A stretch of DNA of 11,172 nucleotides from Phycisphaerae bacterium (GTDB lineage: Bacteria > Planctomycetota > Phycisphaerae > UBA1845): assembly GCA_029260155.1 (NCBI GenBank), contig JAJDDU010000223.1, positions 1 through 11,172 of the forward strand, in the 5' to 3' direction. Numbering within the stretch: the stretch's first letter is position 1; each line of letters begins with the position of its first letter. The position numbers and the translations under genes were made by a program. Shown one piece after another: positions 1 to 6,224 of the stretch. The notes under the pieces were generated by a model. It searched no databases and was not told the origin of the DNA. It worked only from the letters and a program-made list of their open reading frames with translations.

Positions 1-54
1 ATCGGCAGGGTCCGGATTCGGATCGCTTTCAGGGGTAGTATTCACATCGGACAT
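1..54 (-). CDS. N-terminus of an unidentified leftward gene (partial)
   Basis: On the minus strand an ATG at 54-52 opens a frame that runs off the left edge without a stop. Only 18 residues are visible: MSDVNTTPESDPNPDPAD, an acidic, Pro/Asp/Thr-rich and probably disordered start. The start is supported by a GGTGGAGG Shine-Dalgarno stretch whose GGAGG core (plus-strand cctcc at 65-69) lies 10 nt upstream. There is no signal peptide or membrane segment in the visible part, so a cytoplasmic protein is likely. The gene is divergent from the small Arg-rich gene at 248. Function cannot be told from 18 residues; the call that a gene starts here rests on the start codon plus SD. Confidence 0.55.
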   Translation of the reverse strand, partial: MSDVNTTPESDPNPDPAD

Positions 55-247
55 GCGTCACACGCCTCCACCAAACCGTTTTCCAGGGCGTTGCAGCCAT
101 GTTCCCCGCCCAAGGCGAATACTACCGTGGAGGCAACCTGCAGTCACGCCGATGAACTAGCATGCTTGACATCCACCCGCACAGCCTCACGATGACAACT
201 GTGTTGACTGCGAGCGGCGATTTCAAACACGAAAGGCCGGGCCAACG

Positions 248-574
248 ATGACAGAAGCGCGGGAAGAAGCTCAACCAGATCTGAGAAGCCAAGACAACCG
301 TCGCGCAAGAACAGATCGGCGCATCGGACTCGATCGGCGGCGCGGGCCGGGCAGGCGGCGCGGGGAAATCCGAAAAGAGGCTGAAGAAGGCGAGATGAGC
401 GGCGAGCTCCTCGAGTTCGTCATGGCCGTGGACGAGTACAAGCGAATTAACGAACGCCCGTTCCCAAGCTGGTCGGAGATCTTCGAGATTGTTCACTATC
501 TGGGCTACCGCCGAGTCGCTGAACGCGCCGAACACATCAACAAGCCAACCGAAGAAGCAGGCGGCGACGAGTAG
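248..574 (+). CDS. Small Arg-rich protein, planctomycete-type conserved hypothetical
   Basis: This encodes 108 residues with two parts. Residues 18-42 are a very basic, Arg-rich tract (RRARTDRRIGLDRRRGPGRR). Residues 57-90 form a compact segment with aromatic and charged residues (FVMAVDEYKRINERPFPSW, then a helix-like segment ending LGYRRV). I recall similar small proteins with a YKR...RPFPSWSE...LGYRKV motif in Planctomycetota, but I know no proven function. The composition suggests a small helical, possibly nucleic-acid-binding or regulatory protein. It has no signal peptide or membrane segment. ATG at 248 is preceded by a modest purine stretch (gaaagg, about 10 nt away); an internal ATG at 395 with AAGG just upstream would remove the basic tract. 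It converges on the histidine kinase gene with a 36-nt gap and no clear terminator. The long frame on the opposite strand is a shadow. Confidence 0.7.
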   Translation: MTEAREEAQPDLRSQDNRRARTDRRIGLDRRRGPGRRRGEIRKEAEEGEMSGELLEFVMAVDEYKRINERPFPSWSEIFEIVHYLGYRRVAERAEHINKPTEEAGGDE

Positions 575-610
575 CGTCCCGCCCCCCTCGCGTCAGCCAA
601 GGCCGGTCGT

Positions 611-2458
611 TTATCGCGACGCGGGGATCGTCAAACGAAAACACGCGCCGGCGGCGTGCGGATCATTCTGTACCAGTTCCAGCTTGCCGTTCAGCAGTCG
701 TGACCAGCTCCGTGCGAGGGCAAGTCCGAGACCAATGCCGCCGGGGCGTTGCTTGTCGTGATCGCGCCCGCGCCGAAAAGGCCTGAACACCAGATGCCGT
801 TGCCGCGGGTCGACGCCGGGCCCGCAATCCTCAACATCAATGCTGAGGCGATGACCGTGTTGCGGCGTAGCGCGCACCGTAATCGTAGGATCCTGCGCGT
901 CGCGCGAGTGCTTGCAGGCGTTGTCCACAAGGTTGGAAACCACTTGCCGAACAAGCTGGGGATCGGTGTGGACCGTGGTTTCTGACAGTCCGTTGACGTC
1001 GATCGTTAGCTTCTTGCCGGCCTTCTCGCAGCGCACCTCGCATTGCACGCGAACAGAATCGAGTAGCTCCGCGACCGTGACCGGTTGGATGTCCAGCGAC
1101 ACCTTGTGGTTTTCGACGCGCGCGTATTCCAGCACTTCGTCCACCAGATCCGACAGCCTCTCGGACTCGGTGTTCATCGTCTGAACGTAACGATCGCGAT
1201 CGGCCGGGCGAACGAGCCCGCCGGCCAGCATGTCCGAATACAAACGCAACGTCGTCAGCGGCGTTCGCAGCTCGTGGGTCACCGCATAGGCGAACTGCGT
1301 GCGGCGTTCGGCGAGCGCAAGCACGTTGCGAATCCCCAGTCCGACACCACCAAGAATCGCGACCGCCGCCGCCCAAACAAAACCGATCAACCCATACGTC
1401 GACGTACGCGACAAAGATCCCTGCACCGCGGGTGCTACCAAGATCGCCGCGGGGAGCGTCGCCAGAAGCCACTTGTGCTCCTCGGCGTCCTCACTGCGTA
1501 CCGGCACAAGATCCGCGCCCTCGGGAAGGTCGCGCCTCACTTCCTGAACTAGCTGCTGTTTCAGGAGCTCCCAGTCCAACAGCACGCCCTGGATCGCCCC
1601 GAGTCTCTGCACGTCAGTGGTGAGCGTACGTAGCAGCGCCAATTGCGGCCTGCCCAATTCGTCCTCGTCGAGCCAGACCGCACTCATCGGTGACACTGTC
1701 AGGCCTACGAAGGGGTCATTCGGATCATCAAATGTTGAGTGGTCAAGGATGTTGCCCCGCGATTCACACAAATCGGGCGGCAGGACTCGGAATTGCCGCT
1801 GCCGCAGGATTTCCGCGCGAAGCCGGTACTCCTGGTTCTTGGGTCGAAGGCACACGGTGCCGATGCACTGGTCCGGATCGTTGATGGACCCGTCGGCACC
1901 GTTGGCCCACTGGCTGTAGACGTCCAATTGCGCCGCCAAGCCGTGGTAGGTCACGCGTTGTTGAAGACGCGCAAGCGTCGCAGCCGCCTGCATGCCCACG
2001 GCCGGGTCCACCCGCGCAATCTCCGCACCCGCCGAAAATCGCTCGCCGGTCGGAACTTGAGGGCTCTGCCACCCGCCGCCCAAGTCAACCTGGAAGTGAA
2101 GCCGGGCCCACGGATCCAACTCCTGCACGATCAGCGGCGACGGACGCATGAAGTCCTCGCCAACGACCTTCGTGCCGTCCTGCCGGTACACCGACGAGTA
2201 ACTGTACGGCGAGTAGTCCCAATAGGGCCTCGACGTCTCGGTGAGCAGAATCGTCGAGAAGAAATTCTCGATGCGCTGGGCCGCGCTTGTGACCATGTTG
2301 TCGTGATCGTTCTCGTGAATGACGTCGGCTTGTCTTTGCTGCAATTCTGCGAGCTTGACGGAAAGATTGGTACCCCAAGTCACGCCCCCCAGGATCAACA
2401 CAGCCAGCATGCAATACGCCGTCAGCGCCCACCGTACGTTCCGGCTGGCCCACGTCAT
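611..2458 (-). CDS. Membrane sensor histidine kinase of a two-component system
   Basis: This is a 615-residue sensor kinase that should autophosphorylate on His and pass the phosphate to the regulator encoded just upstream. Domains in order: TM1 at about 10-29, a large extracytoplasmic sensor region at about 30-353 that I do not recognise, TM2 at about 354-376, HisKA with H-box THELRTPLTTLR (His395), then the HATPase domain with N-box VSNLVDNACKH (509-513), G1 DCGPG (544-548), F-box FRPF (558-561) and G2 GGIGLGLAL (573-581). All catalytic boxes look intact. There is no clear HAMP domain between TM2 and HisKA. The start chosen is the ATG at 2458: it overlaps the regulator stop (ATGA) and has GGAG 8 nt upstream. 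A longer frame to 2545 would overlap the regulator by 91 nt and add a basic non-membrane tail. The overlap implies translational coupling. The signal sensed is unknown. Confidence 0.93.
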   Translation of the reverse strand: MTWASRNVRWALTAYCMLAVLILGGVTWGTNLSVKLAELQQRQADVIHENDHDNMVTSAAQRIENFFSTILLTETSRPYWDYSPYSYSSVYRQDGTKVVGEDFMRPSPLIVQELDPWARLHFQVDLGGGWQSPQVPTGERFSAGAEIARVDPAVGMQAAATLARLQQRVTYHGLAAQLDVYSQWANGADGSINDPDQCIGTVCLRPKNQEYRLRAEILRQRQFRVLPPDLCESRGNILDHSTFDDPNDPFVGLTVSPMSAVWLDEDELGRPQLALLRTLTTDVQRLGAIQGVLLDWELLKQQLVQEVRRDLPEGADLVPVRSEDAEEHKWLLATLPAAILVAPAVQGSLSRTSTYGLIGFVWAAAVAILGGVGLGIRNVLALAERRTQFAYAVTHELRTPLTTLRLYSDMLAGGLVRPADRDRYVQTMNTESERLSDLVDEVLEYARVENHKVSLDIQPVTVAELLDSVRVQCEVRCEKAGKKLTIDVNGLSETTVHTDPQLVRQVVSNLVDNACKHSRDAQDPTITVRATPQHGHRLSIDVEDCGPGVDPRQRHLVFRPFRRGRDHDKQRPGGIGLGLALARSWSRLLNGKLELVQNDPHAAGACFRLTIPASR

Positions 2459-3198
2459 TGCGACTGCTCCGAACCGACCTCTCGTTCCGTGACCGCGACG
2501 CCGCCACCCAGCATGTAGCCCTTGCCACGCACTGTCTTGATCCACTCAACTTTGTCATCGGCGTCCGCCGGGGCGAGTTTGTTTCGCAAACGCGTGATGT
2601 GCATGTCCACGGCGCGCGTTTCGAGATGCTGATCGTCGATCCCCCATACGCGCGCGAGAAGTTCGTCCCGCGAAATCACGTGGTCTGCATGTGTGGCCAG
2701 ATAGCGCAGAATCTCCGTCTCCATCTCCGACAGTACCGCGACCGTCCCGTCGGCGAAACGCACCTCGGATCGGGCAAGGTCAATCGTGTGCCCATTGGAA
2801 GCGATCGACTGAATCGGGTGCGGCCGATCCGGGCAGCGACGCAGGACCGCCTCCACCCGCGCGAGCATCTCCCGTGCGGAAAACGGCTTTACCACGTAAT
2901 CGTCCGCGCCCAGCTTTAGCCCCCGAACACGATCATCTTCCGAACCACGCGCCGTGAGAACGATGACCGGCAGCGTCGGATGCGTCTTGCGCAACGCCGC
3001 CAGCACATCGAACCCGTCCATCTTCGGCAGCGCGAGGTCCAGCAGCACCAAATCGACGTCCCGACCGCGCGCAGCCGTCAAGCCCGCTTCGCCATCGGCA
3101 GCTTCCACCGCGTCGTATCCCGCGTACGCAAGCGCATCGATAACGCCCCGCCGGATGGCGTCTTCGTCCTCAACTACAACGATAATTCGACCGGCCAT
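2455..3198 (-). CDS. OmpR/PhoB-family response regulator
   Basis: This is a 247-residue DNA-binding response regulator, partner of the downstream kinase. The receiver domain (about 1-120) has the acidic pocket E10-D11, phospho-acceptor Asp54 in LVLLDLALPKMDG, Thr82 in VLTARG, Tyr101 and Lys104 in DDYVVKPFS. The C-terminal winged helix (about 132-232) shows the OmpR pattern: LSEMETEILRYL, the recognition-helix stretch RAVDMHITRLRNKL and the wing IKTVRGKGYML. Length and residues are typical and complete. The ATG at 3198 is chosen because AAGGTGG lies 5 nt upstream; an in-frame GTG at 3207 sits inside that SD and is less likely. It is the first gene of a two-gene operon, with its TGA overlapping the kinase ATG. 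Targets are not visible in the window. Confidence 0.95.
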   Translation of the reverse strand: MAGRIIVVVEDEDAIRRGVIDALAYAGYDAVEAADGEAGLTAARGRDVDLVLLDLALPKMDGFDVLAALRKTHPTLPVIVLTARGSEDDRVRGLKLGADDYVVKPFSAREMLARVEAVLRRCPDRPHPIQSIASNGHTIDLARSEVRFADGTVAVLSEMETEILRYLATHADHVISRDELLARVWGIDDQHLETRAVDMHITRLRNKLAPADADDKVEWIKTVRGKGYMLGGGVAVTEREVGSEQSQ

Positions 3199-3522
3199 CA
3201 ATGCCACCTTCGGCGCGCAGCGCGCAACGCGAAAAACACATAGCTGTTATCCAACACTAACATGATACCGCCCCGCACAGCCAAAGGCGACATCCAACGC
3301 CGCCGACCGCCGTAACAAGTGCGCAACGCCGATGCAGCAACCGATCCCCGCCGCAAGAGGGTCGATAAGACGCGTCGGCGACAGTCGAGGCGGCTAGACC
3401 ACGTCCGACCCACGCGCCCGCCCGCGGAACGGCGCGGTGGCAGATGTTCCGATGGATCACCAACACGTGGGTAGTCCATCTCTTTGTGGTCTGCCGATTA
3501 TCCTGGGGTCGTCGGCACCTTG
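3199..3522. other. Gene-free spacer upstream of the two-component operon
   Basis: This 324-nt stretch lies between the dockerin-bearing gene fragment and the response regulator, both leftward, so it should hold the terminator of the former and the promoter of the latter. No convincing sigma-70 promoter pair was found. Two inverted repeats are visible: GATGGA/TCCATC at 3451-3480, with an inner ACC/GGT pair and a 2x2 internal loop, and TGCCGA/TCGGCA near 3492-3518. Neither has a T-tract. A 21-codon frame ending in TGATG overlap with the regulator start exists but has no good SD. Confidence 0.4.
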
Positions 3523-4260
3523 TTATGGACGCATAGAGCTCAGGGACTCACCGGCCCATACGCGGGTCGCAGGGGCTGCACCGTTGATTAATTGCCTAAA
3601 TGCCAACAGGTCGAACGGCGCGACGGTGTCGTCGCGGTCTGTGTCGACGTAGTCGGCTTCAGTGCCCTGGGTCGGGTTGGACAGGTCGTTCACGACCTGG
3701 CGAAAGGCCAGCAGGTCAAACGGCGACACGTCGCCACTCTGATCCACGTCGGCGGGCAGGAATGCCACGTCCACGCGGTCCGGCTCGTCCGTATCGGAAC
3801 CGAGGTTGCCCGCGTCGACGATGGTGTTGGGCGGGTCGGCGAAGTCCTGCACGTTGGCTTCGATGGTCGTGTACTCCTGGAGGGCGATGGGCCTATCGAG
3901 CGTCAGCACGACGAGCGGCATGTCGTCAGTGTTGACGGACGTCACTGCCGGCGCCGTTCCGCTGCCGGTCTCATTGACCTGGAAGGCCGCTGGCGTCAAA
4001 TCACCGCCACCGATGGACTGGACCGGCTCTGAGAACAGAATGGCCACCTCGGTGATTCCCAAGTCAGTTTCGGTGCCGTCCGAACTCTCAGCGCGCGGAT
4101 CGATGTACCCACTGAACGGGCGAGTCTGGCCTGCCAAGCCGGCGCCATGCACGATTTCCGGCGGCGCATCGGCAAGGTGTACCACCCAGCTCTCCGATGC
4201 AAATGGTCCCAATCCGCCCCAGCCGGTGATCCACTCACCATCCGACGAAATGTCTGACAC
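3523..4260 (-). pseudogene. C-terminal half of a HAF-repeat protein with dockerin-like tail, split off by an in-frame stop
   Basis: This frame is in phase with the exported HAF-repeat gene at 4378-5229 and is separated from it only by one TAA and 39 sense codons. A GTG at 4260 is the nominal start, but no SD precedes it and the product would lack a signal peptide, so independent translation is doubtful. Residues 1-25 hold another HAF-type motif (DISSDGEWITGWGG). Residues about 70-170 resemble a bacterial Ig-like/surface-protein module (AILFSEPV, LTLDRPI). Near the C-terminus two EF-hand-like dockerin repeats are clear: DVDQSGDVSPFDLLAFRQ and DTDRDDTVAPFDLLAFRQ. Such repeats bind calcium and often mediate attachment or cell-surface assembly; in planctomycetes they are common on exported proteins without a cellulosome. 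I read this as the second half of one broken gene, though sequencing error or readthrough could also give this picture. Confidence 0.75.
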
Positions 4261-4377
4261 GAAGTTAAACGTATAGCCGTCGGGGTAGGCGATACCTATC
4301 TCGTCGAGATAATCATCGAACCTGATCGTCCCGACGCCCTCTCGCCAAATGTAGGCAATGCCGAAGCTCGCCGGAGC

Positions 4378-4380
4378 TTA
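4378..4380 (-). other. In-frame TAA splitting the HAF/dockerin gene
   Basis: On the minus strand the TAA at 4380-4378 is the only stop in an otherwise open 569-codon frame from 5229 to 3523. Protein similarity continues across it: the repeat before it ends VVGGTVS, and the codons after it read APASFGIAYIWREGVG, a normal between-repeat strand, followed by a seventh HAF motif. A single base change from a sense codon such as TCA, TAC, CAA or GAA would explain it. The codon is TAA followed by G, which is not a typical readthrough context. Confidence 0.8.
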
Positions 4381-5229
4381 GGAAACCGTACCACCAACAA
4401 CCGTCGCGCCGTCAGCGGTAATGCCGACACCGAACATGGCGCTTCCCGCGCCAACTGCGAGATTCGGAACCTCTTCAGATGTGTTGGTCACGGTGTTGTA
4501 GCGGTAAGTATCCGTCGGGGGACCGAAGAACCCGCCGGAAAGGCCGGTGACCCATTGACCGTCGTTGCTCACCGCCTCAGCCTCCTGCGCGCCGCTGCCA
4601 TTCGGCCTGACGATCAGTTCCTGCACGCCATCGACCCAAACGGCGCCCTGTCGGAATCCCGTTTCCGAGTCCTGCCAGCCGACGACGACGTTGCCGTCAA
4701 GGTCCACGCCGTTGGCGCGGCTGGAACGGCCCGGAACGGTTGAACCTAGGTCGGTCACGCCGCTGAGGTCGCCCTTGATCGCGTGGGCGCCGCCGCCGGA
4801 CAGCCAACCGAGCCCCACCACGTAGTTCCCGTCACCCGACACACCCCAGCCGGAACTGATCTCGGTGCCCGACGATCCGCCAATGCCGCCGATCGGATTC
4901 CACACGCCGGCGCCGACGTCGTAGTACGAGGCCTCATTGAAACCGGACGCCGGATTCAGATACGTGCCACTGACACGCGTGCCATCGTTCGAGATTTTGC
5001 CTTGTCCGCCGACCCCGTTGCCCGGTGGCGTTCCGCCGATATCGAGAGCCCCGCCATCGGGCGTCCAAACGAAGTAGCCGTTGGCACCGCCTGACACGGT
5101 GCCATCGTCGCTGATACCCTCAGACCGGTTGCTCCCTGGGGCGATCCGCCAGAACTCGGCGAGTGACGCCGGGGGCATCGTCGCCACTGCGATCACAACT
5201 CCTATCGCAAGCACAATCCGCTTGTTCAT
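4378..5229 (-). CDS. Exported HAF-repeat protein, N-terminal part ending at a premature stop
   Basis: This encodes 283 residues. The signal peptide is clear: MNKR, then the hydrophobic IVLAIGVVIAVATM and a likely AxA-type cleavage near SLAEF (residue 24). The mature part carries six HAF-type repeats, each with an (I/V)SxDGxxVxG core, at about 37-48, 78-88, 129-139, 174-184, 219-229 and 268-279, spaced about 41-51 residues. HAF repeats are probable extracellular repeats with a likely propeller fold and unknown ligand. ATG at 5229 is firm: AAGGAGG (plus-strand cctcctt, 5238-5244) precedes it. A longer frame to 5352 would bury the signal peptide. The frame ends at TAA 4380-4378, but the same frame stays open and repeat-like for 284 more codons, to a dockerin tail. 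Without that tail the product would be secreted but lack its anchoring or assembly domain. Confidence 0.85.
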   Translation of the reverse strand: MNKRIVLAIGVVIAVATMPPASLAEFWRIAPGSNRSEGISDDGTVSGGANGYFVWTPDGGALDIGGTPPGNGVGGQGKISNDGTRVSGTYLNPASGFNEASYYDVGAGVWNPIGGIGGSSGTEISSGWGVSGDGNYVVGLGWLSGGGAHAIKGDLSGVTDLGSTVPGRSSRANGVDLDGNVVVGWQDSETGFRQGAVWVDGVQELIVRPNGSGAQEAEAVSNDGQWVTGLSGGFFGPPTDTYRYNTVTNTSEEVPNLAVGAGSAMFGVGITADGATVVGGTVS

Positions 5230-5529
5230 CTTCTTGTCCTCCTTCTGGATGACGGCACGGACCAACCGGCTGGCCGCAACTGCTTGGGCGTGGTTGCAAA
5301 ACCGCCTCGCGGGGAATCGGAGGCCTGTCACCGCCCAGCGATCAAGCCTCAATCAGTAATCCTAGCCAATCGGCCCATTCGATTCCAGCAACAAGGTGCA
5401 AGGCAGCGAATCTCGCATGTTCGCTCAACCAGGAGGGGCAGTCCTTACCCCGGATGCGCCTGGGACCACGTCTACAGATCTTTTCCGCACAGTGCCGAAT
5501 CTCTGATAGTGGATGATCCGGACGCAGCG
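5230..5529. other. Gene-free spacer between two leftward genes
   Basis: About 300 nt separate the start of the exported HAF gene from the stop of the receiver-like gene. The SD of the HAF gene is at 5238-5244. I see a weak hairpin GCCTC/GAGGC at 5304-5324, but no T-tract terminator and no clear promoter pair. Open frames across this stretch on the plus strand lack SD sites and recognisable motifs. Confidence 0.4.
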
Positions 5530-5919
5530 CTAAGTGCATTGCGTCAACAGGTAGGGCTTGAGCAACTCGATCGTCGCGTCGTCGCGCAGATCGGCCTTGC
5601 CAAATCCGCGCACGGCGCCTGCGGCCATCGCTCTGGTTTGTGCGTCTTCATAGTTGCTGATCATCATGACCGGAACGTCGCGCCATCGCTCGTCCGCCTG
5701 CATGCGCTCGATCAGCGGCAACGCGTCAGACGAGTCCGCGAAGATCAGGCGGTTGACCAAAACGAGATCGTATTCACGCCCCCCAAGTGCAGCCAAGGCC
5801 TCCTCGACGTGCATCACGCGGTCCACGTCAACGTCAAAACGGGACAACAGGCGGAGCATCGCGCCGTGGTCCGGATCGCAATTGCCCACATCGAGTGCAC
5901 GCCGTCTATTCAGAGCCAC
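5530..5919 (-). CDS. Stand-alone receiver-like protein with substituted phospho-acceptor
   Basis: This encodes 129 residues with the layout of a response-regulator receiver domain and nothing else. The acidic pocket appears as CDPDHG (Asp15, Asp17), the hydrophobic strand as YDLVLVNRLIF, the Ser/Thr switch strand as VPVMMISNYED (Ser88), and the conserved Lys as GFGKADL (Lys108). The residue at the usual Asp position after the LVLV strand is Asn56, so ordinary aspartyl phosphorylation is doubtful. It may be a pseudo-receiver acting by protein binding. The GTG at 5919 is chosen because GAGGAGG (plus-strand cctcctc, 5927-5933) lies 7 nt upstream; the ATG at 5988 would add 23 basic residues and lacks this support. 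It is divergent from the FG-GAP gene, with a 305-nt shared upstream region. No partner kinase is adjacent. Confidence 0.8.
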   Translation of the reverse strand: MALNRRRALDVGNCDPDHGAMLRLLSRFDVDVDRVMHVEEALAALGGREYDLVLVNRLIFADSSDALPLIERMQADERWRDVPVMMISNYEDAQTRAMAAGAVRGFGKADLRDDATIELLKPYLLTQCT

Positions 5920-6082
5920 GTATGAGCCTCCTCGTTCACTGTGACCGAACTCCCGGCTTGATCGCCGACGCCCGATCCATCGCCCCATTCCGATCCACCC
6001 GCAAAATCGCCATAATCCACGCTGCGTTCAACCGTAGACTCAACGCATGGCTGTCTGCAGGGCGCGAAATCCACGTACTGGG

Positions 6083-6088
6083 ATTATA
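6083..6088 (-). promoter_or_regulatory. Possible -10 box for the receiver-like gene
   Basis: Reading the minus strand, a perfect TATAAT lies at 6088-6083, about 165 nt before the GTG start. The -35 side is poor (CTGGTT or TGGTTT at 16-17 nt spacing), so this is only a weak candidate. Confidence 0.25.
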
Positions 6089-6123
6089 TGACGCTCTTGG
6101 GCCTAAACCAGTGGATCCGGGTA

Positions 6124-6153
6124 TTGATATGGCACGTACGGCTACGGTACACT
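6124..6153 (+). promoter_or_regulatory. Candidate sigma-70-type promoter of the FG-GAP gene
   Basis: TTGATA (6124-6129) and TACACT (6148-6153) are separated by 18 nt and lie about 70 nt upstream of the chosen start codon. Both boxes match four or five of six consensus positions. The -10 box is embedded in a perfect palindrome (next entry). Confidence 0.45.
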
Positions 6154-6158
6154 GTACC
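6146..6158. promoter_or_regulatory. Palindrome over the -10 box (operator-like)
   Basis: GGTACA-C-TGTACC is a perfect 6-bp inverted repeat around one base. It overlaps the putative -10 element of the FG-GAP gene, the usual place for a repressor site. Two further GTAC cores lie nearby at about 6075 and 6136. No regulator can be assigned. Confidence 0.4.
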
Positions 6159-6224
6159 GGGTAGAGCGTGTCGGCGTTCCGGGCAATCGCGTCAAGGCGG
6201 CGCGTCGACAGAGGAGGAGGAATG

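Noticed and set aside
166..209. TTGACA and TTGACT boxes before the small Arg-rich gene
   Set aside because: Neither has a plausible -10 box at 16-18 nt spacing.
122..535. 137-codon frame on the minus strand
   Set aside because: It lies opposite the small Arg-rich gene, has no SD and no domain signature.
3198..3263. 21-codon frame whose stop overlaps the response-regulator start (TGATG)
   Set aside because: It looks like a leader peptide by position, but there is no good SD and no supporting motif; the overlap can arise by chance.
5284..5925. 213-codon plus-strand frame
   Set aside because: It is antisense to the receiver-like gene and the spacer, without SD or recognisable motif; the minus-strand receiver motifs explain the region.
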